NCBI RefSeq assembly: GCF_000699445.3
Contig: NC_067196.1
Location: 93,189,364 to 93,253,363, forward strand
DNA length: 64,000 bases
Direction of reading: 5' to 3'
Source: Schistosoma haematobium
Taxonomy: Eukaryota > Platyhelminthes > Trematoda > Strigeidida > Schistosomatidae
How positions within the stretch are numbered: position 1 is the stretch's first letter; every line of letters begins with the position of its first letter. Positions 53,001-64,000 of this stretch are shown in pieces. The notes below the pieces were generated by a model. The model saw only the letters and a list, made by a program, of their open reading frames with translations, had not been told where the DNA came from and did no database searches. A program made the translations under genes and the position numbers.

Positions 53001-56000
53001 GAGCTATCGGATTAGTGGATCGGTGGTCTGTGACATGTGTTACGATGAGAGAACTATTGAATGGGTGTTGATAGATTTGACGTTGGAGTTGATCAAGCGA
53101 AAATGGATGACATGTAAGAATGTGGTTATGGACGACTTGATGAAAGTAGATGATGCATTGCAGAATGTTAGCAATGCATTTTGTCAAGTATGAGTGTGAA
53201 CCTATTGTGAGTAGACAGTGAATGTATGCTGTTACATTTTGCAATTCATGTGATTGTACTTACCACTTGGATGAGTGGATCTGTCGCTGGTCACTTCTAT
53301 TAAGGTGGAGGTAATAAACGAGAATAATGATTGAGTGTGAATGCACAAATTTGAAATAGATAAATGGGAAATGTGAGAATACGTGTTATTAGAGAAATGT
53401 GCCTGAATGCTTGTGCACATTTGCATGGAGATATTCAGCATAGTGGAGAATGTATTTTGTGGAGTATTCCGAATGAATATCTACTGTGTGGAAGTGTGGT
53501 GTATAGTTTTGATTGTTATTCTGAGCTATCGGATTAGTGGATCGGTGGTCTGTGACATGTGTTACGATGAGAGAACTATTGAATGGGTGTTGATAGATTT
53601 GACGTTGGAGTTGATCAAGCGAAAATGGATGACATGTAAGAATGTGGTTATGGACGACTTGATGAAAGTAGATGATGCATTGCAGAATGTTAGCAATGCA
53701 TTTTGTCAAGTATGAGTGTGAACCTATTGTGAGTAGACAGTGAATGTATGCTGTTACATTTTGCAATTCATGTGATTGTACTTACCACTTGGATGAGTGG
53801 ATCTGTCGCTGGTCACTTCTATTAAGGTGGAGGTAATAAACGAGAATAATGATTGAGTGTGAATGCACAAATTTGAAATAGATAAATGGGAAATGTGAGA
53901 ATACGTGTTATTAGAGAAATGTGCCTGAATGCTTGTGCACATTTGCATGGAGATATTCAGCATAGTGGAGAATGTATTTTGTGGAGTATTCCGAATGAAT
54001 ATCTACTGTGTGGAAGTGTGGTGTATAGTTTTGATTGTTATTCTGAGCTATCGGATTAGTGGATCGGTGGTCTGTGACATGTGTTACGATGAGAGAACTA
54101 TTGAATGGGTGTTGATAGATTTGACGTTGGAGTTGATCAAGCGAAAATGGATGACATGTAAGAATGTGGTTATGGACGACTTGATGAAAGTAGATGATGC
54201 ATTGCAGAATGTTAGCAATGCATTTTGTCAAGTATGAGTGTGAACCTATTGTGAGTAGACAGTGAATGTATGCTGTTACATTTTGCAATTCATGTGATTG
54301 TACTTACCACTTGGATGAGTGGATCTGTCGCTGGTCACTTCTATTAAGGTGGAGGTAATAAACGAGAATAATGATTGAGTGTGAATGCACAAATTTGAAA
54401 TAGATAAATGGGAAATGTGAGAATACGTGTTATTAGAGAAATGTGCCTGAATGCTTGTGCACATTTGCATGGAGATATTCAGCATAGTGGAGAATGTATT
54501 TTGTGGAGTATTCCGAATGAATATCTACTGTGTGGAAGTGTGGTGTATAGTTTTGATTGTTATTCTGAGCTATCGGATTAGTGGATCGGTGGTCTGTGAC
54601 ATGTGTTACGATGAGAGAACTATTGAATGGGTGTTGATAGATTTGACGTTGGAGTTGATCAAGCGAAAATGGATGACATGTAAGAATGTGGTTATGGACG
54701 ACTTGATGAAAGTAGATGATGCATTGCAGAATGTTAGCAATGCATTTTGTCAAGTATGAGTGTGAACCTATTGTGAGTAGACAGTGAATGTATGCTGTTA
54801 CATTTTGCAATTCATGTGATTGTACTTACCACTTGGATGAGTGGATCTGTCGCTGGTCACTTCTATTAAGGTGGAGGTAATAAACGAGAATAATGATTGA
54901 GTGTGAATGCACAAATTTGAAATAGATAAATGGGAAATGTGAGAATACGTGTTATTAGAGAAATGTGCCTGAATGCTTGTGCACATTTGCATGGAGATAT
55001 TCAGCATAGTGGAGAATGTATTTTGTGGAGTATTCCGAATGAATATCTACTGTGTGGAAGTGTGGTGTATAGTTTTGATTGTTATTCTGAGCTATCGGAT
55101 TAGTGGATCGGTGGTCTGTGACATGTGTTACGATGAGAGAACTATTGAATGGGTGTTGATAGATTTGACGTTGGAGTTGATCAAGCGAAAATGGATGACA
55201 TGTAAGAATGTGGTTATGGACGACTTGATGAAAGTAGATGATGCATTGCAGAATGTTAGCAATGCATTTTGTCAAGTATGAGTGTGAACCTATTGTGAGT
55301 AGACAGTGAATGTATGCTGTTACATTTTGCAATTCATGTGATTGTACTTACCACTTGGATGAGTGGATCTGTCGCTGGTCACTTCTATTAAGGTGGAGGT
55401 AATAAACGAGAATAATGATTGAGTGTGAATGCACAAATTTGAAATAGATAAATGGGAAATGTGAGAATACGTGTTATTAGAGAAATGTGCCTGAATGCTT
55501 GTGCACATTTGCATGGAGATATTCAGCATAGTGGAGAATGTATTTTGTGGAGTATTCCGAATGAATATCTACTGTGTGGAAGTGTGGTGTATAGTTTTGA
55601 TTGTTATTCTGAGCTATCGGATTAGTGGATCGGTGGTCTGTGACATGTGTTACGATGAGAGAACTATTGAATGGGTGTTGATAGATTTGACGTTGGAGTT
55701 GATCAAGCGAAAATGGATGACATGTAAGAATGTGGTTATGGACGACTTGATGAAAGTAGATGATGCATTGCAGAATGTTAGCAATGCATTTTGTCAAGTA
55801 TGAGTGTGAACCTATTGTGAGTAGACAGTGAATGTATGCTGTTACATTTTGCAATTCATGTGATTGTACTTACCACTTGGATGAGTGGATCTGTCGCTGG
55901 TCACTTCTATTAAGGTGGAGGTAATAAACGAGAATAATGATTGAGTGTGAATGCACAAATTTGAAATAGATAAATGGGAAATGTGAGAATACGTGTTATT

Positions 56001-56343
56001 AGAGAAATGTGCCTGAATGCTTGTGCACATTTGCATGGAGATATTCAGCATAGTGGAGAATGTATTTTGTGGAGTATTCCGAATGAATATCTACTGTGTG
56101 GAAGTGTGGTGTATAGTTTTGATTGTTATTCTGAGCTATCGGATTAGTGGATCGGTGGTCTGTGACATGTGTTACGATGAGAGAACTATTGAATGGGTGT
56201 TGATAGATTTGACGTTGGAGTTGATCAAGCGAAAATGGATGACATGTAAGAATGTGGTTATGGACGACTTGATGAAAGTAGATGATGCATTGCAGAATGT
56301 TAGCAATGCATTTTGTCAAGTATGAATGTGAACCTGTTGTGTG
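29068..56343 (+). repeat. 522-bp satellite, about 52 tandem units
   Basis: One head-to-tail array of about 27.3 kb. The same landmark (ATGCTTGTGCAC) recurs every 522 bp from 29395 to 56017, i.e. 52 times. Interior units appear identical apart from two single-base variants (30598 G to T; 48787 T to C). Each unit seems to consist of two related sub-repeats of about 222 and 300 bp. The plus strand is G/T-rich and C-poor. A 102-codon plus frame and 125- and 69-codon minus frames recur in each unit simply because units are identical; none resembles a known protein. Family not recognised; schistosome W chromosomes carry satellites of this kind, but I cannot assign this one. Confidence 0.97.
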
Positions 56344-56410
56344 TATACATTGGTTGTATGGTTTTACATGGATGTCATTTATGAATGATTTTATAGACGA
56401 CTTGACGAAT
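56344..56410 (+). repeat. decayed edge unit of the satellite
   Basis: After the last good unit, sequence matching the GTATGCTGTTACAT part jumps directly to a diverged version of the ATGGATGACATG...GACGACTTGA part (GACGACTTGACGAA near 56396), skipping roughly 390 bp of the unit. It marks the right border. Confidence 0.7.
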
Positions 56411-56482
56411 ATATATACTCTTGTGCAATACTGTTCATGTCTTCACATCTGGTCGTTACTCATCGAACACATGTTTACTTTT

Positions 56483-57978
56483 TGACGGTTTCTGGAACAT
56501 AGACATACTTATCGCGTACCTGATATGGTGATCTTTCTTCACTTAATGCAATATATCACCGTTTTCCGCGAGATTCTGTGCCAGTGTCTGTCATCGAAAT
56601 ACATATCTCATTATAAAACAGACCTTGTGAATTCTCTTTACTCGAACACTACCATTCGAGCCAGAGCTTATGGCGAGCTTTCATCTGCTTTTACATCCTC
56701 AAGTGGTGTCCGTCAATGTTGTCCACTTTCTCCATTTTTGCTTAACTTCATCATAGATCCACTGCTGGAATAACATTCTCGTCGACTGAATTTTCTGGCA
56801 CTGATTTCCTACTATAAGGTCCACTTATCGACCTAGATGACATAGTCCTGTTTGTTGAAGATGATGATGAAATGCAGAGTCTGTTGGTAGCACTAAGCAA
56901 CAATGCCAGAATGTTTGGGATGAGCTTCTCTCGCTCTAAATGCAAGTTTTTGCTTCAGGACTTGGCTGTGTCAACACCTGAATTAAGGATAGGGAGTGAA
57001 GTAGTTGAACGCGTTGACAACTTCACTTATCTCGGTAGTCTGATCTTCCCTAATGGGTTGGTGTCTGACAACATCTCAGCGCAGATTCGAAAAGCTCGTT
57101 TGGCTTTTGTCAACGTATGTCACCTATGGCGAAGGCGAGATATCCGTCTATTAATTAAGGGACTGTTGTTCGTGCTACATATATTGATATAAGTAGTATA
57201 TGACGCGAGTTAAAAACGTAATATCTGGCAGCAGAAGATGGGAGAACATCAAGAAATGAAGAGCGGAAACACAATGCAGTTTGTATGAAACCGCATGAAC
57301 AATGAAATATGAGACAGTGGATTGATGTTTGCAACAGTAATAGTCCAGTTTCATGTGATTTATTGATATTTTGGAAATTGATGATTTACTATATGAATTT
57401 TATTTTTTATTGAGATATTCTGGAATTTTGTGCTAAACACATTCGGTTGTCGCCACTGGTGTTCTTGTTCACTATAGGACTGCGCGGCGGTTTTATTCTA
57501 CGGCAGCGAAACATGGCCATTAAGAGTCGAAGATACTCGTGAGCTGTTGGTATTTGACCACAGACACCTAAGAAATATTGCCAGCGTCTGCCTGGATCAC
57601 CGGGTAAGTAATAGTGAGGTTAGACGCAAGGTATTAGGGAATGATGGTAAATCAGTTGATGAGTTTGTAGATCTTCATCGACTGAGATGGTTGGGTCACG
57701 TGTTGCTTATGCCTGAACACTGATTACCACGACGTGCAATGCTAACGGGTGTTGAAGATGGTTGAAAGAAAGTTAGGAGTGGCTAAACCAAAACGTGGCA
57801 TCAGTCCTTGAAGACACTAACTTCTAGTCTGAGCTATGTTGATAGATGCAGACTACTTGGTTGGGGTCCGCGTGACTATCGTAAACAATGGTTGGAGACT
57901 CTTGGTGACATGTCTCAGGATCCATCTCAATGGCGTAGGTGTATACACCCACTGTCTTCCATTAAACTAAGAGAATAA
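56483..57978 (+). mobile_element. RTE-like (second family) RT copy split by solo LTR
   Basis: RT blocks: FLEHRHTYRVPDMVIFL at 56490, YSNTTIRARAYGELSSAF, SSGVRQCCPLSPFLLNFI, LLVALSNNARMFGMSFSRSK, FTYLGSLI, RKARLAFVNV, then after the LTR AAVLFYGSETWPLRVEDTREL, LRNIASVCLDHRVSNSEVRR, HRLRWLGHVL, and the end LGWGPRDYRKQWLETLGDMSQ. Related to the copy at 578-2180 but clearly diverged. The catalytic xxDD box reads LFVEDDDE, displaced and damaged. Stops are frequent. Confidence 0.85.
57164..57476 (+). mobile_element. solo LTR, family 1, second member
   Basis: A 313-bp insert starting TGTTGTTCGTGCTAC and ending CACTATA, with the direct repeat GGAC at 57160-57163 and 57477-57480. It shares termini and interior blocks with 15189-15465. 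It interrupts the RT between RLLIKG and AAVLFYG. Confidence 0.82.
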
Positions 57979-59787
57979 AATCACTTCAAATCTTTGTTTC
58001 TACGATCTAATTCTTTCTTCCTGTACTATATCCATATACACTATCTTTCTTTTAGATATTACCATCATCGACTTAACCACTCCTATGAATCCGGTGTTCA
58101 TCTTGTTGTGCTAATGCGGTATGGCAACTTAAACTGATGCATATAAGTGCCTGGTTCTACGTTGTAACAGACTGACTCATTATGGTAACTGGCTGGAAAG
58201 TGTCTAACATTATTTGCTATGATTCTATGTCACATTTGTGTTTTAGACTTACCTGGATTCGTATCGATAGTTTGTTTACATTCACTGTCTAAATTTAGAA
58301 ATGTAGCAAACAATATTTCAGTTAGGTTTTATTTTGTTATCATACAACAATAATATTTATCTTACTGTAATCAGAGGGAACTATTAAATTTTGTGCAACT
58401 AACTACAGGTATTTAAACTAATGTCAGAAGACTTCTCTATAATTCTGAGCATGATAATATTCTAAGTCATTATGATTAAAGGCGATAATCGCAAATGTTT
58501 ATATAGAAGAGTGATAATACCATGTGATAAATGGAATGTGATCTATGTTTTAGCTTGCCATATCATATGAGACTTCCAGCGAACTATGACTATGTTTGTT
58601 ATAAATTGCATCAAGTGTATTGTTTTCAGTACATTAATTTTGTTTAAAACTCAGTATATTATGAAGTAACTTATTATAAGCTAGAATACATAAGACGGCT
58701 TATGATATAAAAGAAGACTACAATATATGACTTACAGCTGAATATGAAAGCAGAAAAGAAACATAAGTACCAAAGTTTCATTTTTTGAAAATGATAAAAG
58801 TCGAAAGTGACAACGTTAATATACCTTCAGCCAATGTACTAATTAAAATGTAACCAATAGTAAGTGGTGCGATGTGCATTTTTGTTACACGTTTGTTTGC
58901 ATTTTTTGTAACTTGAGAAATAAAGTTATTTACACTGTTGTAATGAAAACTGTTTCAAAACGGAAGATATTCAAATTCGTAAACGTAAAATTTAAACATT
59001 CCTTCATTTTTTTTATTAAACTGTCAACTATGTCAACCTCATACTTCTAGAACCATATTGTGTATATGCGCATTTAATAATTTATCTATATGAATTAGTG
59101 TATTTTTACTCAGGTTAACTGTGATTTTCAGTCTAGTGAATAAAGATGTTAAATCCGATGCCAAAGTGTGTGTAGAAGCATCAATTCTTGACTTCATGGG
59201 AACCTGAGAATCATTAATTATCCATTCAACGTCAGATATTCAGCCTGAATGAATCTATTTTTTATTTAAACCTAAACAATAGTCTTCATTATCAATGGTT
59301 GATTTTGCTAACGAGTAGTTTAGGCGCGAAAACTTTCAAAGTCTTAGTAATGTTATATGAAACTGGTCTCGTTTTTTGCACGACAAAATACGTATTTTAA
59401 AAAGTAAAATCATTATTGAGTAATTTTCTGAAGATTCTCGAAAATTAAATGTCAAATTTTTATGTAAAGGAAGAAAAAAATACGAGGACCATATGTTTTA
59501 CAGTTTTATCAAGCAATTATATTTGAAATATCGCAGAATGACAATTCATTGTGCAGCTGTTTTGTTATTTTACTGAACTCAAACATAGTGAAGTACGATG
59601 ACGTGGGCTTGGTACTAATTTAAGATATTCTGGTCTAATATTGTTTCCATAAAATCCAAATCAACCCAGTCACGTACAACTTTAGTCGTTTCTCAATATA
59701 CAAAGTGATTTTGTATTATCAATAATGATGACTATTGCTCTTATGAGACGGTTAAACATAAAAGTCATAACAAATCTTAAAAACAGT
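57979..59787. other. AT-rich DNA, no gene recognised
   Basis: Low-complexity AT sequence with scattered AATAAA motifs (for example near 58920). Nothing assigned. Confidence 0.45.
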
Positions 59788-61224
59788 CTTGAAGAAATTA
59801 TAACTCTGGACAACCATACAAATAGCACTACAAATGTTCAATTCAGTCTTCCTTTGAGATGATAAAAATTTCAACGAATTAAAAATAGCCTTACAGGATC
59901 TACTGAAAGAAGAAGAAACTACTATGGAGGATAACTGGAAAGGTGTCAAAGAAGCACTAATTTCAACGTGTCAGGATGTTCTGGGCCTGAACAAGCATAA
60001 TCATAAGGAATAGATCTCTATAGAAACACTGGACAAGATCAAAGAAAGGAAGAACAAGGAGACAGCAATTAACAGCAGCCGAGCACGAACTGATAAAGTC
60101 AAAGCACAAGCTGAAGACATAGAAACAAACAAGAAAGTGAAGAAGGGCATGAGAGCCAAACAGAAGAAATACGTGGAAGAACTAGCAACGACGGAGGAAA
60201 AAGCTGCAAGGGAAGGAAATATGAAACAGCCTTAGGATACAACGAAGAAACTAGCAGCGTTATGTAGTAAACCAGAGAGACCGGTCAAGGACGAAGAAGG
60301 CAGGCCAATCACTGAAATTCAACAAAAGCGGAACAGATGGGTAGAGTAATTAGAGGAACTCCTGAATAGACCGACTCCAATGAATCCACCGGACATCGAG
60401 GCAGCACACACTGATCTTCCTATAGACGTCAACCCACCATCACGATGGCCATCAGACAAATCAGGAGCGCGAGCGCATTAGGATCTGCCAATATACCAGC
60501 TGATGAACAGAAGCATCAACACACACACAATCGGTTAACCAACTTGCTCAAATACAACATTGAAAACACCAAATCATCACTTCTTGAAGACGAAACTCTG
60601 GAAGATGTAGAATCCTTCACATAACTGGGAAGCATCATTGATGAACAAGGAGGTTCAGATGCACAAGTAAACACGAGGGTCGGCAAAGCAAGGGCCGCAT
60701 TCCTACAATTGAAGAACATATGGAACTCAAAACAACCTTTAGCTAATAACAGCGTTGCAATATTCAATATAAACGTCGATGCCGTTCTACTGTACGGAGC
60801 TGAAACTTGAAGAACTACAACAACTAACATAAAGCAGATACAGGAATTTATGGAGAGCTCTTCACGCAGAATACTCAAAATTCATTGGCCGTAAAATATC
60901 AGCAACAGCATTAAGTCGACGAGATCAAATCAGCATCTAGCTGAAGAGGAAATTAGGAAAAGACGATGGAAATGGATAGGAAATACATTACGCAAATCAT
61001 CAAACTGCATCACGAGGCAGGTCCTAACCTGGAACCCTGAAGGGAAGCGGTAAAGTGGAAGGCCAAAGAACACATTACGTCGGAAAATAGAGGCAGATAT
61101 GAAAAGGATGAGTAAGAACTGGCAAGAGCTGGAAAGGTTTGGTCGGTACAGAGATGGATGAAGAGAGTTGCTGGGCAGCATATGCTCCTCCACGAGGAGT
61201 GACAGGTGTAAGTAAGTAAGTAAT
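59788..61224 (+). mobile_element. RTE-I copy, 5'-truncated, RT core deleted
   Basis: Starts in the endonuclease-RT linker (FNSVFL-like, DLLKEEETTMEDNWKGVKEAL), continues through EIQQKRNRWVE and the PPDIEAAHTDLP stretch that the full-length copy lacks, reaches NIPADEQK, then jumps near 60510-60580 to [11 protein letters not shown], omitting about 860 bp including the FADD catalytic box. It resumes with [17 protein letters not shown] and ends with [14 protein letters not shown] sequence and a (GTAA)n tail near 61207-61224. Confidence 0.85.
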
Positions 61225-62436
61225 ATCATCTTACTGAAGTCTTTTTATACAAACATTGGTAATCTCACCAAAGACTGAAATCAACTATCATCTGAATTGG
61301 CTGAGTATTGTAGTTTCTGTAACAGTTGTTTCTCTGTGCTCAATACCATTCAGGAATATTCAGCAATACATTTTTGTTTGGCTGCTTAGGAACCGGGCAG
61401 TTAGTGAGAAGTCTCATAGATTTTGAATGGACGTTGGAAATCATAGTATTTGCTGAGCTATTGGATAAATTGAGAAGCATTGAATGAATATTTGACAGAT
61501 CTAAGAACTATCTATACGCATTATCTCGCCATTATTTTGTATCTGCCTTCGTGTCACATACATTTTTATGTCTGATAACAATTTGAAATCATAATTAGAT
61601 TCTGTCTTAATAAACAACATCAATGAATAACAACTAGTTTTCTTTAAGGTTAACAAAAACCATATCATAAGATGGTGCAAGTTTGAGAAAAATATGTGTG
61701 AATTCGTAAAATAAGAACTATTCTTTGTCCTTTCTTCATAACTTTGATGAAATATATTAATAACAGTGTTATGTCTGCTCTTGATAATGATGATAATAAT
61801 AATAATAATGGTATAAGATTGAATAAAGTGATCTTTATCTAAATGTTATTAGAAAATCTACATTGTAATTGCATTACTTTGTTAATCAGTGACCCTTGTA
61901 AACGCTGTAATATAAGTCTCAACGGTGTTTAACATCAGAAGACAATGAGAAACGGCAACCACAGTTTAGTAGCCGATAGCGTAGATCACAAAGTTATAAG
62001 AAATTTGAGCGTATTTGAGGTGGAGAGGCAAATAAGTATATAGTAAAAATTCCCATTTCGACATTTGATAAAGAATGAAGGAACGAATTGAGCGAAGAAA
62101 TTTCTTTTCAATTCATTTCAAATAAGTATATGTGTGCAAATACATAGGCAAATTTATAGTCAGATTGCATGTGGGCGCAGCCAGGTAAAGTAAGCACTAA
62201 TAATAGGATTTTTAAACATAAATACATGGGGAGGAGAATGAATCATCTAGTGATATTTAGGCCATCTACATATTACCCAGAGTCCGTCACGTGCTCTGGT
62301 GATCACAACGATACAAAGAAATATGTTAATTGTTACTGTCCAAAAACATTATCTGTTAAGAAAGTTAATAGAAGAGTGTAACCAAAATTAACCATGATGG
62401 AAATAGGTTGTTGGATAGTTGCTATAATGTGAGTTA
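61225..62436. other. unassigned AT-rich DNA
   Basis: Contains an (AAT)n run near 61785-61809 and the dispersed repeat at 61918-61995. A frame at 62169-62381 has no recognisable features. Confidence 0.4.
61918..61995 (+). repeat. dispersed repeat, copy 2
   Basis: Partner of 11399-11472, same orientation and motif order (CAACGGTGTTTAACAT, TCAGAAGACAAT, AGATCACAAAG). Confidence 0.5.
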
Positions 62437-62556
62437 TCTCATATTCTCATGGATGCTCACTGCTCTGGTGTTTTATCCTAGGACAAAACGGCCGTCTAGT
62501 GCCTCAATTTGTGTAATAGTGTTTTAGATTAGATAGACTCATTTATTAAAAGCACT
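62437..62556 (+). mobile_element. hammerhead-family repeat relic
   Basis: Stem I CACTG (62458-62462) pairs fully with TAGTG (62497-62501); the 3' half GGACAAAACGGCCGTC matches the second-design ribozyme with GAAA changed to AAAA; the CUGANGA box has decayed. A diverged tail with AGACTCAT follows. Confidence 0.5.
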
Positions 62557-63131
62557 GCAACCTCCATCGATCCCCATTCTGCTGATAAGCATATGCTGAC
62601 TAGTGATTAGTTTGAAGATGTTTTCCCTGGAGTTCAAGTGAGAACTTATTGAAGAGAATGTTCTTCGTACATATATGTTTGACCACCATTCTTTTGTCTA
62701 TTTTTGCTCTGTTCAAGTTTACAAAAATTTGCATTTTTTTAGTAGTTTACTAATAAGTTTGTTCCTTTCAACCTTAAAACCGATTGTTTGCACTTATTTA
62801 TTTCAAGAATATTCAAGTGTAATAAAAGCTTATTCATTTATAATTCCATCTTTAACTATTCTAATTGAAGTGGACCTGGTTGGTTTCGTCCACATTAGTA
62901 ATACAAACTCCACACATTAGCGATCCAGAACTAAAAACACAATACTAACATAGTGTTATCTTAAGCTACAAATCTTCCTTGACAAGGTGTGACAAGTGTA
63001 TGAAATATGCTACAAGTCCATCAGGTATATTATTTAAATGAGAAATATTCAAAATTAATATCTACAAAAAAAGTTGTTTTTTTTAGAAAAAACATACTTA
63101 AAGTTTGCTGCATGATTGCTTCAGACTTGAC
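62557..63131. other. unassigned AT-rich DNA
   Basis: An 81-codon frame at 62675-62920 is hydrophobic and featureless; probably chance. Confidence 0.4.
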
Positions 63132-63146
63132 GATTATAAATTAATA

Positions 63147-63286
63147 TCAAAAAAAGGGGTTATGTGGATATTATAATAATCTAAATAGTTGAGATCATGA
63201 ATCAATTGAAGCTAGGTCACCATGAAACACCTAAATGCACTGAATATGTGGTCTAGCTTCAATTGAATCATTATCTTAACTATTAA
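63147..63286. mobile_element. 140-bp hairpin element with 15-bp target duplication
   Basis: Flanked by the exact repeat GATTATAAATTAATA at 63132-63146 and 63287-63301. Inside, arms near 63172-63215 and 63253-63292 are largely complementary (GTTGAGATCATGAATC against GATTCAATGATAAGAT-type sequence read inverted) and match the tail of the 28.3-kb hammerhead element (ATCATGA, CAATTGAAGCTAG, CACCATGA). It looks like a derivative of that family with the ribozyme deleted. Confidence 0.65.
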
Positions 63287-63301
63287 GATTATAAATTAAT
63301 A

Positions 63302-64000
63302 ACTGTATTATTTAATGTAAATATTATATTTAAAATAAGTTTAACAATTAAATTTGACATAATTATGATGTTTTCTTCAAATTAATGGTTAATGGTTATT
63401 AATGAAACATATCACATTAAATATTACGTAATTCTTTTTATCATACAAAAATCAACAATTCAATATGATTGATTGTTTAAGCATTGAAATAGACTGTAAT
63501 TATTTGCTTATTATATGCACTTGTTGAGTATTTTTATTTGATTGTTTTTTTAGCATTTGATCAATATTCATTAATTAATGCTAAATGAATTTTTAATTAT
63601 AGTGAATATAGTTAAGAATAAATAAGAACTGTGTGAACTCAAACAAACAGAATATCCCCCTTTAAGAATGACGTGTCAACATTTGGCTACAGTGAATATT
63701 GAAAGCTTTACAAATAACTATCTTATATTAAATAATGTTATGTAAAAATAGTTCATCTTAACAGTATATTGATAAATCATTAAATGTTTTGTAGGATCGA
63801 GCAAATGCTAACGTTTTTCTAGTTACTATTACCTTCTTTTACTTGGATTTATTTGTTTATTATACTTTGAAAAAGTATTGTGTTTTTGTGGGAAATCACT
63901 TGGACTAATTTACCAATCTCCTCACAAATATTTATAGATTCGTTTAAAAGTTTCTTACAATTATGGCTTCTTGAAACTTGAATTGTGAAATAAAGAAACT
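63302..64000. other. AT-rich DNA, nothing recognised
   Basis: Low-complexity AT sequence without coding signal. Confidence 0.45.

Noticed and set aside
29377..56325. Repeated 102-, 125- and 69-codon open frames in each satellite unit as a tandem gene family
   Set aside because: Frames overlap on both strands of the same DNA, encode nothing recognisable, and recur only because the units are identical. Several begin at non-ATG codons.
29068..56343. CRISPR-like or ribosomal DNA array
   Set aside because: The whole 522-bp unit repeats without unique spacers and carries no rRNA-like sequence; the context is eukaryotic.

Overview
The window looks like nuclear DNA of a blood fluke (Schistosoma or a close trematode relative). 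The evidence is AT-rich sequence, a dymeclin gene split by 32-56 bp micro-introns, and the repeat content: RTE-like and CR1-like non-LTR retrotransposons, tRNA-derived SINEs carrying a hammerhead ribozyme (SM-alpha type), and a Penelope-type reverse transcriptase scrap. I cannot fix the species from sequence alone.

Layout. At 13-4065 (minus) lies the 5' part of a dymeclin (DYM) gene. I assembled it from seven phase-compatible exons; it runs off the left edge, and its two long introns hold retrotransposon pieces. A 218-bp gap separates its start codon from a divergent plus-strand gene at 4284-4985 for a secreted C-type-lectin-like protein. From about 5 kb to 29 kb I see no further convincing host gene. 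That stretch is AT-rich DNA packed with decayed transposons: one RTE copy complete end to end with a 13-bp target duplication (11486-14683), several RTE fragments, a CR1/SR1-like copy (17650-19960) split by a 348-bp solo LTR, a second CR1-like copy (24366-25560), two SM-alpha-like ribozyme relics, and a palindromic element with a second hammerhead design (28183-28430).

From 29068 to about 56343 the window is one satellite array: a 522-bp unit repeated about 52 times head to tail with almost no variation. It is bordered on the left by an A-rich, strand-asymmetric tract and on the right by a shortened, decayed unit. From 56.5 kb to the end the sequence returns to transposon relics (an RTE-like RT split by a solo LTR, and an RTE copy lacking its RT core), further hammerhead-family pieces, a 140-bp insertion with a 15-bp target duplication, and plain AT-rich DNA.

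The only probable functional host genes are dymeclin (Golgi organisation) and the lectin-like secreted protein. Everything else is repeat biology: nested insertions whose order can be read from target duplications, ribozyme-bearing short elements, and a highly homogenised satellite.
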